Shown: positions 1 through 7,590, numbered from the stretch's first letter. The stretch is 15,219 nt of DNA from Fervidibacter sp032160945 (GCA_032160945.1 JAVHTL010000081.1), one strand, 5' to 3'. Translations and numbers: made by a program. Notes: generated by a model not told the origin, from the letters alone.

Positions 1-34
1 CCTACACAAAATGACATCAAATGCGTAAGTCCTA
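1..34 (+). mobile_element. MITE-like element, copy A (right end only)
   Basis: The first bases match the right end of the complete copies at 5512-5644 and 7816-7960: CCTAC, then an A-rich ATGAC stretch, then the terminal TGCGTAAGTCCTA. The rest lies outside the window. The final bases CTA at 32-34 are also the reverse complement of the rnhB stop codon, so the element abuts and partly overlaps the gene. No transposase is present; such an element would be moved in trans. Confidence 0.75.
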
Positions 35-715
35 TGAATTCTCAAGCAACTCTTTGACTGGCGAAAAAGTTAACCGATGGATTGAGCATGGACCAAATTT
101 TCTGAGGGCTTCAATGTGCTCTTTGGTTGGATAACCTTTGTGATTTGCAAAGCCATACTGAGGATAGCGCTTGTCATAGGCTCTCATCAAATTGTCTCGC
201 ACCACTTTCGCAACGATGCTGGCTGCGCTTATAATCGGACAAACCCTGTCGCCACTGACGATGAAATGGCAAGGGAAACCCAAATCGCCCAAACAATCTC
301 CGTCCACCAAAGCCAAGTCAATCTTAAGGGGCGGAAACTTAGCAGTCAAGTTTGTCAATGCCCTCTTCATTGCCAAAGCAGACGCTTGGCGAATATTGAG
401 TTGGTCAATTTCGGCAGGTGTCGCCATACCGATGCCGATGGATGCACCACTTCGCAGCATCAGTCGGAACAATTCCTTGCGTTCCTTCGGTGTCAGTTGT
501 TTGCTGTCTCTAAAAATTGGTGGCTTGGCGAGCAAAAGTTCATTAGGCAAGAAGACTGCTGCTGCCACAACTGGACCAGCCAACGGTCCTCTTCCTGCCT
601 CATCTACACCGATAACTGTTAATCCTTTCTCCGTCCATCGCTTTAAATTGAGCATTGCCGTTTCTGCTGTCCATTTTTCACCTCGGTAACGAATTTCCTT
701 TCTCACCGCTACCAC
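32..715 (-). CDS. rnhB: Ribonuclease HII
   Basis: RNase HII cuts the RNA part of RNA-DNA hybrids and removes single ribonucleotides from DNA in the cytoplasm. The protein (227 aa) carries the family signature VDEAGRGPLAGPV at residues 37-49, DSKQLT at 70-75, LVDGD near 136-140 and SGD followed by ISAASIVAK at 154-170. The four metal-binding acids fit D38, E39, D138 and D156; the last two are 18 residues apart, as in E. coli RNase HII. The listed start is GTG at 715 with AAAAGG very close upstream. ATG at 655 (residue 21) would give 207 aa, nearer the usual length, but has no clear ribosome site, so the start is open. The gene lies 88 bases after the membrane protein gene on the same strand and may be the last gene of that transcript. 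Its stop TAG is formed with the terminal bases of a MITE-like element. Confidence 0.96.
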   Translation of the reverse strand: MVAVRKEIRYRGEKWTAETAMLNLKRWTEKGLTVIGVDEAGRGPLAGPVVAAAVFLPNELLLAKPPIFRDSKQLTPKERKELFRLMLRSGASIGIGMATPAEIDQLNIRQASALAMKRALTNLTAKFPPLKIDLALVDGDCLGDLGFPCHFIVSGDRVCPIISAASIVAKVVRDNLMRAYDKRYPQYGFANHKGYPTKEHIEALRKFGPCSIHRLTFSPVKELLENS

Positions 716-803
716 GACCTTTTACAGCAATTCGCCGATGTTTTCAACGAATAATGCCACATTTGTGGAGCGAATGAAATTCGCCTGGTTTTCGGGGGAA
801 ATT
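716..803. other. Short spacer with two small palindromes
   Basis: Between rnhB and the upstream gene there are two perfect small palindromes: CCACA-TT-TGTGG at 757-768 and GCGAAT-GAA-ATTCGC at 770-784. No T-run follows on the minus strand, so a normal intrinsic terminator is not supported; read-through into rnhB is possible. Confidence 0.35.
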
Positions 804-3095
804 TTACCCAGACTCATATGCGACAATGGATGCGGAGAAAAAGCAAGAGAAAGCACAAACTGCTAAAGAGTTCGTTGTGCCCCATAGGGGCAAAACTACT
901 GCGCCCAACAAGAACGCACCTATCGCGCCTCCAAGCAAATCGCAACTGTAAACTAAGCCCGCCGCTTTTTCACGCTCAAAACCGAAACTTTCCAAAACTT
1001 GAACAGCCACAGGGAAAGAGACACCAATTAAACATCCAACCAACGCTATAAAGAGCCCGCACAAAATCGCAACGATAACTGTTGGTGCAGATGAAACTAA
1101 CAACGAAATCCCGCACCAAGCAAGTGCTGTAAGCCCCATCATAAGCGCTAAAGGCATGAGGGAGAGAAAGCACCTAAAATTTCGCCACCTTTCAACGAGC
1201 CAAGCCCCAAAAGCCAGACCCAACATGAAAATGGCAAATAGCAAAGCAACTTGTTGGTAAAGCGTCCCCAAAAGGGATTGAAAGACTAACAGAATGGTCA
1301 ATTCCGTCAACATTCCAACGGCTCCAATAACTGCAATTGCTACGAACGAAGCCGAGTAAATTCTGTATCGCCTTCGGATTAAAAGCCAAAACTTCAAAGG
1401 CAATATGGCAAGTGCCCCAATTGACCAACGAGGCAAGTTTAGGAACACTTCCAAAAGTTTAGCCCCCTTTTCACCGCTCATCCTGAGCCAAAACATGCTT
1501 GACAAAAAGTAACCCGTCGGGTTTGTATCAGAGTTCAACCACTTGTGCCCAGTTGCTTTTACTTGCTCCTGCTCTAAGGGATTAAATGGCAAGCCTGTTT
1601 TCACCTCGTAGTTAACCCTTTCAACTTGCACTGGGTTAGTAAAGGCGAAAAGGTTGATGTCCCCAAGTTTTCTTTCCCTCATTCTTTGGAGTAAAGTGGG
1701 TTCGTGCAGTGTCAATTTGGCGAAAGTTGACTCCTGAGGCGCAGGGCACTTTGCGAGGAGTGTCAGCGGGCTGGATGGGACAACCAAAACTTCGCAAAAA
1801 GAAGTCAGCATCGTCCTGTAAACACAATTGTTCCGCATCAGGTAAAATTCGCCAAAACCCGAAGGGGGTTCGTGCAAACCGTGCAATGCGAAGATGCCTC
1901 CGGGCAAAAGGGCTCTCACAACTTCAGCGAAAAACTCTCGCGTGAAAAATCGGTTTGCTGTTGCGGTTGTCGGGTCGGAGGCGACGACGATTATGACATC
2001 ATATGGGCGTTGAACTTGCCTTACAAAGGAGCGTCCATCAGAAAAGTGAAGTTCAATTCTCGGGTCCGAAACCCAAACCCGCTCCCTTTGAGGCAGCAGT
2101 GGCAAAACGAGTTTCGGGATCGTCGGGTCAACTTCAACCCAGTCAACACCCACAACCTTCGGGTGCTCAAGCACAGCCTTAACCCAACCGCCAAGCCCAC
2201 CGATCAAAAGGATTCGGTTTGGTCTCGGATGCTGGAGCAAAATGAGATGAACGAGCGAAGCAATCTCTCCTTGATCAGGCAAAGTGAAAAGCAAGTGTCC
2301 ACCCTGATACACACTCAATTGGTCACCGTAGCGAACAACCGCAGCCAAACCGTAAGGCGACTTAGAGAAACGAACTAATTTGCCTGAGGGGAACATTGAG
2401 CGCCAAAAGCGAAGTTGAGTGTGGTTTTCAACAAATGGAGAGGCTATAAGGGTTAACGCTGCTACAATTGCGAGCACGATTGTAAGCAGCATGTTCGGCT
2501 GAAACTTCAAGGTTACCCATAGCGACAAAAGCAAGTGAAGCGCCAGAGAACAAGCGAGCAAAGAAGTGTGGTCAAGCAATTGAAGGAGAAAGAGGCTAAG
2601 TGCAATTCCGGCGATGACCGCTCCTAAACTTTCAGCGATGTAAACTCCAGAGGCACCAGCAAAAGATGCAGCGAAAACAAATTGTGCCCCGATAATAACG
2701 CAAACGGGCAACAAAGCGACTGAAGCGATGAAAAGCCATTGAGCGGAGGATAAAGGTTCTCCGGGCGGAAGGGCAAGGTAGATTCTGGATAAGCGGATAA
2801 GCCAAATGTCAAGCACAGCAAATGCCGTCAGCGAAAGGCTGAGTAGGGCGTAGATTGGCAAAGGGGTTAGAATTCTCTTTTGAGCCGCAAGCAGTTTTGA
2901 TGCAGCGAAGGAGCCCAACCCGATTAAAACAAGCCATGTTCCAAGCACAAAAGCGATTGTCAACTCTGTCCCTTCCGCGAGCATCAACAACTCACGGAAC
3001 AGGACGATTTGACAAACTTGCGAAACACATCCAAGCGAAGTAAACATCCAAAGCGATTTCACAATTGCCATATGCCCGGAATGCGAGTTTTGCAT
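804..3095 (-). CDS. Membrane protein with spermidine-synthase-like domain (predicted non-canonical)
   Basis: Residues are counted from a possible TTG start at 3104 (766 aa). The N-terminal part, about 13-225, holds six to eight hydrophobic helices; a soluble Rossmann-type domain follows at about 240-450; a second membrane block lies at about 560-765 and contains AAGLVYSCDLLGGAIGA (714-730), the glycine-rich helix usual in fused MFS/spermidine synthase proteins. In the soluble domain IGGLGG (301-306), VEVDP (323-327) and DVIIVVASDP (369-378) match the spermidine synthase fold. However, the GGGDGG Asp is missing and the catalytic Asp of the usual D-S/T-S/T-D-P motif is Val374, so normal aminopropyl transfer is doubtful. 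I prefer ATG at 3095 (residue 4), which has GGGGGA ten bases upstream; TTG 3104 and ATG 3071 are alternatives. The gene overlaps the end of the radical SAM gene, which suggests translational coupling. Its substrate is unknown. Confidence 0.85.
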   Translation of the reverse strand: MQNSHSGHMAIVKSLWMFTSLGCVSQVCQIVLFRELLMLAEGTELTIAFVLGTWLVLIGLGSFAASKLLAAQKRILTPLPIYALLSLSLTAFAVLDIWLIRLSRIYLALPPGEPLSSAQWLFIASVALLPVCVIIGAQFVFAASFAGASGVYIAESLGAVIAGIALSLFLLQLLDHTSLLACSLALHLLLSLWVTLKFQPNMLLTIVLAIVAALTLIASPFVENHTQLRFWRSMFPSGKLVRFSKSPYGLAAVVRYGDQLSVYQGGHLLFTLPDQGEIASLVHLILLQHPRPNRILLIGGLGGWVKAVLEHPKVVGVDWVEVDPTIPKLVLPLLPQRERVWVSDPRIELHFSDGRSFVRQVQRPYDVIIVVASDPTTATANRFFTREFFAEVVRALLPGGIFALHGLHEPPSGFGEFYLMRNNCVYRTMLTSFCEVLVVPSSPLTLLAKCPAPQESTFAKLTLHEPTLLQRMRERKLGDINLFAFTNPVQVERVNYEVKTGLPFNPLEQEQVKATGHKWLNSDTNPTGYFLSSMFWLRMSGEKGAKLLEVFLNLPRWSIGALAILPLKFWLLIRRRYRIYSASFVAIAVIGAVGMLTELTILLVFQSLLGTLYQQVALLFAIFMLGLAFGAWLVERWRNFRCFLSLMPLALMMGLTALAWCGISLLVSSAPTVIVAILCGLFIALVGCLIGVSFPVAVQVLESFGFEREKAAGLVYSCDLLGGAIGAFLLGAVVLPLWGTTNSLAVCAFSCFFSASIVAYESG

Positions 3096-4216
3096 TTCGG
3101 ACAAATCCCCCGCTGGATTTCGTTGGATGTAAGTTTAAAGCCGAGGCGGCGAATAACCGGCGCTTTGCACTTTGGACAATAGGTGTGGTTGGCATCATGA
3201 GGAGCGACATTGAACAGGTATACGAACTGCAAACCAACATCCAAAGCGATATCACGACATCGCTCCAGCACTGGCACCGGCGTTCTGGGTAAGTTGCGGA
3301 GTTTGTATTCAGGGACGAAACGACCGAAATGGACGGGAACTTGAGTCCCTAAGTTTCGGCGAATCCAAAGGCACATCTCCCTAACTTGCTTCATGTTATC
3401 GTTGAGTGTTGGGACGATCAAGGTCACCAATTCAAGCCAAACACCTTCGCCCTTGACAGTTACTATCGCATCTAAAACGGGCTTGAGCGGTGCGCCGACG
3501 ACCTTGAGGTAAAAGTCATCGTCAAACCCTTTCAGCGCCACTGCAAAGGCATCAGTCACTTTACACCATTCTTTGATCGGCTCGCGGTTCATGAAAAGCG
3601 CTGTAGCCACCACATTTTTCAATCCTTCCGACTTCGCCCGCTCCGAAATGTCCATCGCATATTCCCAAAACACGACTGGCTCTGTGTAAGCGAAAGCAAT
3701 CACCTTGATGCCGTGTTCTTTTGCTTTTCTGACCGCCTCAGCAGGGGGTAAATCGTAGTTACGCAGTTGGTCGGGACGCACCTGAGATTGCTGCCAATTT
3801 TGGCAATAGAGACAACGCAAGTTGCAGCCGGCAGTGGCTATTGAAAGTGTTCGTTCGCCGGGCAGGAAATGGTGAAGAGGCAACTTTTCAATTGGGTCAA
3901 CACTGATAATGCATGGGTTGCCGTAAGCCATCGTCATCAGTTTTCCCTTGACATTTAGTCGCGTGTTGCAACCGCAAACTTGACCGTCAGAGAGAACGCA
4001 ATTTGATGGGCAAATGAAGCATTGAACCCTGTTGTTTTGTAACGGTTTCCACCAGCGCCGAGGGATTTCCATCAGAGGAGTGTTAGAGTCTTTGCCTTTT
4101 GCTTGCGTAGCGACGAGAGGACAAAAGCGAAATGCAGTCCAAGCGCCGACACTACCGAGCATCACTGTCCGCAAGAAATCTCGGCGACTGAACATGGGAG
4201 CGACCACTCCTTTCAT
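3059..4216 (-). CDS. amrS: Tat-signal radical SAM enzyme, AmmeMemoRadiSam (AmrS) type
   Basis: The 385-aa protein has the radical SAM cluster motif C131-x3-C135-x2-C138 followed by QNWQQSQ, an N-terminal cysteine group (C66, C69, C73, C81, C83), DPIEKLPLHHFLPGE at 107-121, AYTEP at 176-180, ALKG at 227-230 and HFGRFVPEY at 296-304. These match the AmrS family; its reaction is not settled. The C-terminus adds a zinc-ribbon-like pair, C347xxC350 and C372xxC375. A twin-arginine signal, SRRDFLR at 10-16, precedes a hydrophobic stretch and ends near TQA, so the protein may be folded with its cluster and then exported or anchored. ATG at 4216 overlaps the preceding stop as ATGA. ATG at 4195 (residue 8) has AAAGGAG eleven bases upstream and puts the Tat motif at a more usual distance, so it may be the true start. 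AMMECR1 and Memo partners are not in the window. Confidence 0.9.
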   Translation of the reverse strand: MKGVVAPMFSRRDFLRTVMLGSVGAWTAFRFCPLVATQAKGKDSNTPLMEIPRRWWKPLQNNRVQCFICPSNCVLSDGQVCGCNTRLNVKGKLMTMAYGNPCIISVDPIEKLPLHHFLPGERTLSIATAGCNLRCLYCQNWQQSQVRPDQLRNYDLPPAEAVRKAKEHGIKVIAFAYTEPVVFWEYAMDISERAKSEGLKNVVATALFMNREPIKEWCKVTDAFAVALKGFDDDFYLKVVGAPLKPVLDAIVTVKGEGVWLELVTLIVPTLNDNMKQVREMCLWIRRNLGTQVPVHFGRFVPEYKLRNLPRTPVPVLERCRDIALDVGLQFVYLFNVAPHDANHTYCPKCKAPVIRRLGFKLTSNEIQRGICPKCKTRIPGIWQL

Positions 4217-5112
4217 TGAGGCTTTAATGAAGCGAAAATCCGTCGTGCTATGGCAGCATCTTCCTCCGCTTCCTCAGCGTTCATGAACCCAACCGCTGCC
4301 GCGACGACTCCCTTGACGCTGAATGTCCAAAGCAACCAATCTTCAATTCGGTTTTCGTCAAATCGCCCTGACGCTAATGGTTTGATGGCAATGACAGGCT
4401 TAGGGCATTCTTTGAGAACCTCTAAGATGGCTTCGCGGGAAGGGTGCATGTAGAAGCCAATTTTGTTGACAGGGACAGCGACCACTTCGCAATCGTAGTT
4501 GCCCTTGATGATCATTTGTAGCCTGTCAGCGCGGTGGCAGGATGTCCCGGGAATCATCCCCGTTTCTCGGATCAGAGCGAAATACCTGTCAAAGTCTTTA
4601 ATCCGCCCGTTTTCAATGGGGAACGAATCCGCCCAACCGCCGTGGAGGAGACAGAATTTCGCCCCAGCGTCTTTGAGTTGTTTGATTTGCTCGCGAATCG
4701 CTGTTGGGTCGCCCAAAGTCGTTCCGATAAAAGTGAGCCTAATACCTGTCCGCTTTTCAGTGATGTCAAGGGCTTGAAGGAGGGGTTGGTAGCACGGACC
4801 GAAAACCGCAGTTAAGCCGAACTCAAGACACTTGACAAAAACATCGGCAATTCGTTCCGGGGTGTAAAATTGCCTAATCCATCTGTCGCGTCCCAAACTG
4901 GTGTGAGACCAACCCAGAAGGCTGTTTGTCCCGATGATGATGCGGGGCAAAGTAACACCAGCAACGGAAACGCTTGGGAAAGGTGGGATGGAAATCGGTC
5001 GTCTTGGCTGCTCGCTTAAACCTGCTTTCACATCATCAATTGACGCTAACGACGCTAAAGTCATTGCGCTCGCGACACTCTTGACAAATTTTCGTCTCCC
5101 GGTTTCCTTCAT
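4213..5112 (-). CDS. Tat-signal TIM-barrel protein, aldo/keto-reductase-like, function unknown
   Basis: The protein (299 aa from ATG 5112) starts with a short basic region and GRRKFVK, a twin-arginine-like motif, followed by a hydrophobic stretch rich in Ala and Leu. The body alternates beta strands and helices like a (beta/alpha)8 barrel: LPRIIIGTNSLLGWSH, then GLTAVFGP, IRLTFIGTT, AKFCLLHGG, MIPGTSCHR, VVAVPVNKIGFYMHP, PVIAIKPLASGRF and VVAAAVGFMNAEEAEE. The C-terminal part (IKPLASGR and VGFMNAEEAEE) resembles aldo/keto reductases, but I do not see the full classical tetrad, so the reaction is open. The start is ATG 5112 because AAAGGGG lies eight bases upstream; a GTG at 5121 would put that site inside the gene. 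It is the first gene of the operon and its stop overlaps the start of the radical SAM gene. Both proteins carrying Tat-like signals suggests they work in the same place. Confidence 0.75.
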   Translation of the reverse strand: MKETGRRKFVKSVASAMTLASLASIDDVKAGLSEQPRRPISIPPFPSVSVAGVTLPRIIIGTNSLLGWSHTSLGRDRWIRQFYTPERIADVFVKCLEFGLTAVFGPCYQPLLQALDITEKRTGIRLTFIGTTLGDPTAIREQIKQLKDAGAKFCLLHGGWADSFPIENGRIKDFDRYFALIRETGMIPGTSCHRADRLQMIIKGNYDCEVVAVPVNKIGFYMHPSREAILEVLKECPKPVIAIKPLASGRFDENRIEDWLLWTFSVKGVVAAAVGFMNAEEAEEDAAIARRIFASLKPQ

Positions 5113-5129
5113 TGTTTTCACCCCTTTCT

Positions 5130-5146
5130 CTGTCCCGCAGGGACAG
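5130..5146. repeat. Small hairpin in the leader of the Tat operon
   Basis: CTGTCCC-GCA-GGGACAG is a perfect 7-base-pair stem with a three-base loop. On the minus strand it sits just upstream of the ribosome site of the TIM-barrel gene, so it would fold in the mRNA leader. It may be a dispersed short palindrome or may influence translation; the sequence does not decide this. Confidence 0.5.
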
Positions 5147-5202
5147 ATGGAACATAACCGCTTTTTTAAGGCGCATTTCTTGTGACCCTACTGACAGATT
5201 CA

Positions 5203-5235
5203 GAGGGCACGCCTATGGCGTGCCGAATTCCCCTC
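5203..5235. repeat. Nested palindrome (GGCACGCC-TAT-GGCGTGCC)
   Basis: A perfect 8-base stem at 5206-5213 and 5217-5224 with loop TAT, enclosed by GAGGG at 5203-5207 and CCCCTC at 5230-5235. It lacks a T-run in either direction and looks like another short intergenic palindromic element, not a terminator. Confidence 0.6.
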
Positions 5236-5240
5236 GCAGG

Positions 5241-5470
5241 GTAGGGTTTTACACCCTGCCGACGAATTTTCTATCGGCGCGGTATAAAACCGCGCCCTAC
5301 ATTAAGCCCAATTTTCCTTTGGTAGGACAGGGTTTTACACCCTGCCGACGAATTTTCTATCGGCGCGGTGTAAAACCGCACCCTACATTGACCCGATTTT
5401 TCCTTGTAGGGCAGGGTTTTACACCCTGCCGACAAAATTTTTTCCGGCGCGGTGTGAAACCGCGCCCTAC
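5241..5470. repeat. Three tandem double-hairpin units, period about 84 bases
   Basis: Units lie at 5241-5300, 5322-5386 and 5406-5470. Each starts with GTAGG and a hairpin around GGGTTTTACACCC, passes a short spacer (GACGAATTTTCTATC or close), and ends with a second hairpin GGCGCGGT-GTAAA-ACCGCGCC-CTAC. The left and right arms are also near inverted copies of each other, so a whole unit can fold as one long stem. Spacers between units (ATTAAGCCCAATTTTCC and close forms) are also repeated. A plus-strand reading frame stays open across the array only because 84 is a multiple of three. No coding or CRISPR character. Confidence 0.85.
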
Positions 5471-5511
5471 ATTAAGCCCAAAATGAATTTGACACTCATT
5501 TTTTTCTCCGT

Positions 5512-5644
5512 TAGAAGTTACGCAGTTGGATGTAGGGGTGGCTGCTAAGCCGCCCGTAGGGACGGTTTTAAAATCTTACAAAGGATGTTTTCGGGCAGAC
5601 TATCGTCTGCCCCTACAAAAATGACACCAACTGCGTAAGTCCTA
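5512..5644 (+). mobile_element. MITE-like three-hairpin element, copy B (complete)
   Basis: Left end TAGAAGTTACGCAGTTGG and right end CCAACTGCGTAAGTCCTA are inverted repeats with TA at both borders. Inside are a left hairpin, GGGTGGCT-GCTA-AGCCGCCC (5536-5555), a weak middle one in the GTAGGGACGG to CTTAC stretch, and a perfect right hairpin, GGGCAGAC-TATC-GTCTGCCC (5593-5612), followed by CTAC. It has no gene. The TA borders would fit a Tc1/mariner-IS630 type source transposon (inference). Confidence 0.8.
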
Positions 5645-5885
5645 TCCGTCATCAACCACTGGTTAAAGCCAATGGCATGGATGATGTGTTGAGTGTTCTG
5701 GGTTGTGCGTTGAGCGTTGAAAAAACATGCAAACAATCTGTAAACCCATGCTACGGGCTTTAGTCTGTAATCCCTGACGCTTTTCCTGAGCGCTGATTTT
5801 AATCGGCGAATTTCTTTGGTGGGTGAAAATTCGGCCAACGATTTTTTCGGGCACATTTCATGTGCCCCTACGGGAACAATTCGGC
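5645..5885. repeat. Non-coding spacer with short repeats and a hairpin
   Basis: No gene is seen here. GTTGAGTGTT and two closely spaced GTTGAGCGTT-like copies occur in 5686-5720. A perfect hairpin GGGCACAT-TTC-ATGTGCCC lies at 5849-5867; it is preceded by ATTTTTTC and followed by CTACGGG, which is the same frame (TTTTCGGGCA ... TGCCCCTAC) as the right hairpin of the MITE-like element but with a different stem. For the minus-strand gene ending at 5886 this hairpin is 3' to the stop, but the run after it is A, not T, so termination there is uncertain. Confidence 0.55.
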
Positions 5886-7478
5886 TTACGGTTTCGGACA
5901 AATTCCGCCAGTGTTATAAACTGTCAAGGATTTCAGCCCTTCGCCTTCACCGGGCTTCAAATTGGCTTGAGCCAGTTGACGCTCGTTCAAAACAATAGCC
6001 AAGCGGGGATGGAGCAAATTGGCGATGATTTTGCCCAGCAGGATTTCCTCTCGGTTTTTCGCTGTCAATTCCTTCAACCGTTCCTCAAGCAGTTCCTTTC
6101 GGTGAAGTTTGCGAAACTCTTCAGCGAGTTCCTCCGATTTCATCGCAAAGTCGGATTCGCTAAGCGAACGAACCCGGTCAACCAATTCTGTCAAGCGCTG
6201 GACAAGATTATCTCGTTCTTCAAGGGGGTAGGGACCGCCTCTGGCTTCAATTTGTTTCGCCAACCCTTCAGCGATTTGAGCCTTCCTGCGGAAGTAAATG
6301 CTGGGCGGAATTTGACGAAGCCTTTCAAGCGCTTTGATGTAGCCAGCGTTATTCGGCGCTTGCCCAACCCTTACCGGGTCTCTCAAGTTCTTCGGCGGGA
6401 TCAAGCAAGGCTTGTAGTCAACGAGAACTTGCTTTTGCTCTTCGGTCAGGATTGACAAAATTTGTGCAGCAATTTCACGCAACCTCACCGATTGGGGATT
6501 GGGTTGAGGTATCAATCCAGCCTGACGCGCCAATTGATTGGCACGAAGCAACATCGGTTGAGGGATGCTCCGACCGTTGACCAAAAGTCGCTTCATCGTT
6601 TGGAGAATACCGACAAGTTCATTGAAGGCAACAGGGTCAACAGTAATTTGTGGGGCAGTAAAGTGATTGTTCACCGCTTGCGCCAACTCTTGAAGTTTCC
6701 TCAATTGTTCAGGTGTCATGTATAGCCCGTTGACCAAGTTCAAAATGTTGATCTCTGTCTTCAGCGTTTTGACAGTTCGTTCAAGTTCCACAAATTCTCG
6801 GTCAACGAGGGGCTGAATCGGCGATGAGGGGAGACCAAGTTGCCGTTCCAAAACACTGACCAAAGCAGGGTTGAGCAGGAATCGTCCAAGAGGGGTGATT
6901 TCACCATACTCAGCCCGATGAATTTCCGCTAATTCCTTTCGGATCTCAGCCACAGGGTCAAGTTGGCGGTTTCCTCGGTTCAAGACAGGTGACAGCCGAG
7001 CCCTCAGAACCGTTCCCAAGTTGGCTGAATGCAATTGCTCTGCGATTGAGCGTTGCTCGTCAGTTAAAACCCTTGATGCTTCATCCACCAAAGGTGCAAG
7101 CGAGTCAGCAAGCCATTTTGTCAAATTCTTGCTCTTCAAATTTGCGACAGCGGTTCGTCGCTCTGTTTCAGGTGTGAAGCCGACATTGAGCAAATCCTCG
7201 GCGCGGAAAGCAGTAAAGGCTTCAACTTGCTCTCGCAGGACCTCACGCATTTGTTCCCGATACTCCGACCAAATTGCTTGAGCCCGCTTGGAGATTTCAA
7301 GCAATTTTTGTGTTTGCTGGGGGGAAAGGTTCATCGCGCTTACTGCCCGAAGTGCAGCAAGTTCCGCAACAAGGGGTTGAATTTGCTCAATTGCTTCTTC
7401 AAACGACAGCGATTGAGCCGAGGAGAAAGCGACGGAAAAGAAAATTACGACCAAGACACTTAAACTTCGCTTCAACAT
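5886..7478 (-). CDS. Secreted helical protein with duplicated LTxxQ motifs, function unknown
   Basis: The 530-aa protein begins with a clear Sec signal peptide (MLKRSLSVLVVIFFSVAFSSAQS, cleavage near residue 21-23). The mature part is predicted almost wholly helical and charged. Four motifs of the LTxxQ type stand at LSPQQ (51-55), LTDEQ (138-142), MTPEQ (254-258) and LTEEQ (344-348). Their spacing, 87 and then 90 residues, shows an internal duplication. LTxxQ motifs are known in periplasmic Spy/CpxP-like proteins, but this protein is much longer, so I infer at most a similar helical fold. Cysteines include C358 in DYKPCLIPP and C527 in GGICPKP at the end. ATG 7478 has GGAGG nine bases upstream. 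The gene stands alone between a repeat-rich spacer and a divergent control region. Confidence 0.8.
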   Translation of the reverse strand: MLKRSLSVLVVIFFSVAFSSAQSLSFEEAIEQIQPLVAELAALRAVSAMNLSPQQTQKLLEISKRAQAIWSEYREQMREVLREQVEAFTAFRAEDLLNVGFTPETERRTAVANLKSKNLTKWLADSLAPLVDEASRVLTDEQRSIAEQLHSANLGTVLRARLSPVLNRGNRQLDPVAEIRKELAEIHRAEYGEITPLGRFLLNPALVSVLERQLGLPSSPIQPLVDREFVELERTVKTLKTEINILNLVNGLYMTPEQLRKLQELAQAVNNHFTAPQITVDPVAFNELVGILQTMKRLLVNGRSIPQPMLLRANQLARQAGLIPQPNPQSVRLREIAAQILSILTEEQKQVLVDYKPCLIPPKNLRDPVRVGQAPNNAGYIKALERLRQIPPSIYFRRKAQIAEGLAKQIEARGGPYPLEERDNLVQRLTELVDRVRSLSESDFAMKSEELAEEFRKLHRKELLEERLKELTAKNREEILLGKIIANLLHPRLAIVLNERQLAQANLKPGEGEGLKSLTVYNTGGICPKP

Positions 7479-7590
7479 CGCCCATCGCCTCCGTTCGTCT
7501 CGGCATCACCGAAAATTTTGACGATGGGTTGATAGAAGGGTTCGTGACAAGATTTTTCAGTTTATCCCGTTTCATTTGCTGTGTTGAGCA

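Noticed and set aside
1872..2378. Plus-strand 168-codon frame inside the membrane protein gene
   Set aside because: Composition is that of a reverse-frame shadow (many Asn, Arg, Gln), with no recognisable domain or ribosome site.
5241..5470. CRISPR array
   Set aside because: Only three units with long imperfect repeats and short, nearly identical spacers, and no cas gene nearby.
5112..5486. Plus-strand 124-codon frame with repeated VGQGFTPCRR-like peptides
   Set aside because: It is a by-product of the 84-base tandem array, whose period is a multiple of three; there is no ribosome site and it starts inside a leader.
5849..5870. Intrinsic terminator for the LTxxQ gene
   Set aside because: The stem is perfect but on the minus strand it is followed by A residues, not T; the hairpin better fits the palindromic element series.
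5823..6455. Plus-strand 210-codon frame opposite the LTxxQ gene
   Set aside because: Antisense shadow of a gene with a clear signal peptide, ribosome site and internal duplication on the other strand.
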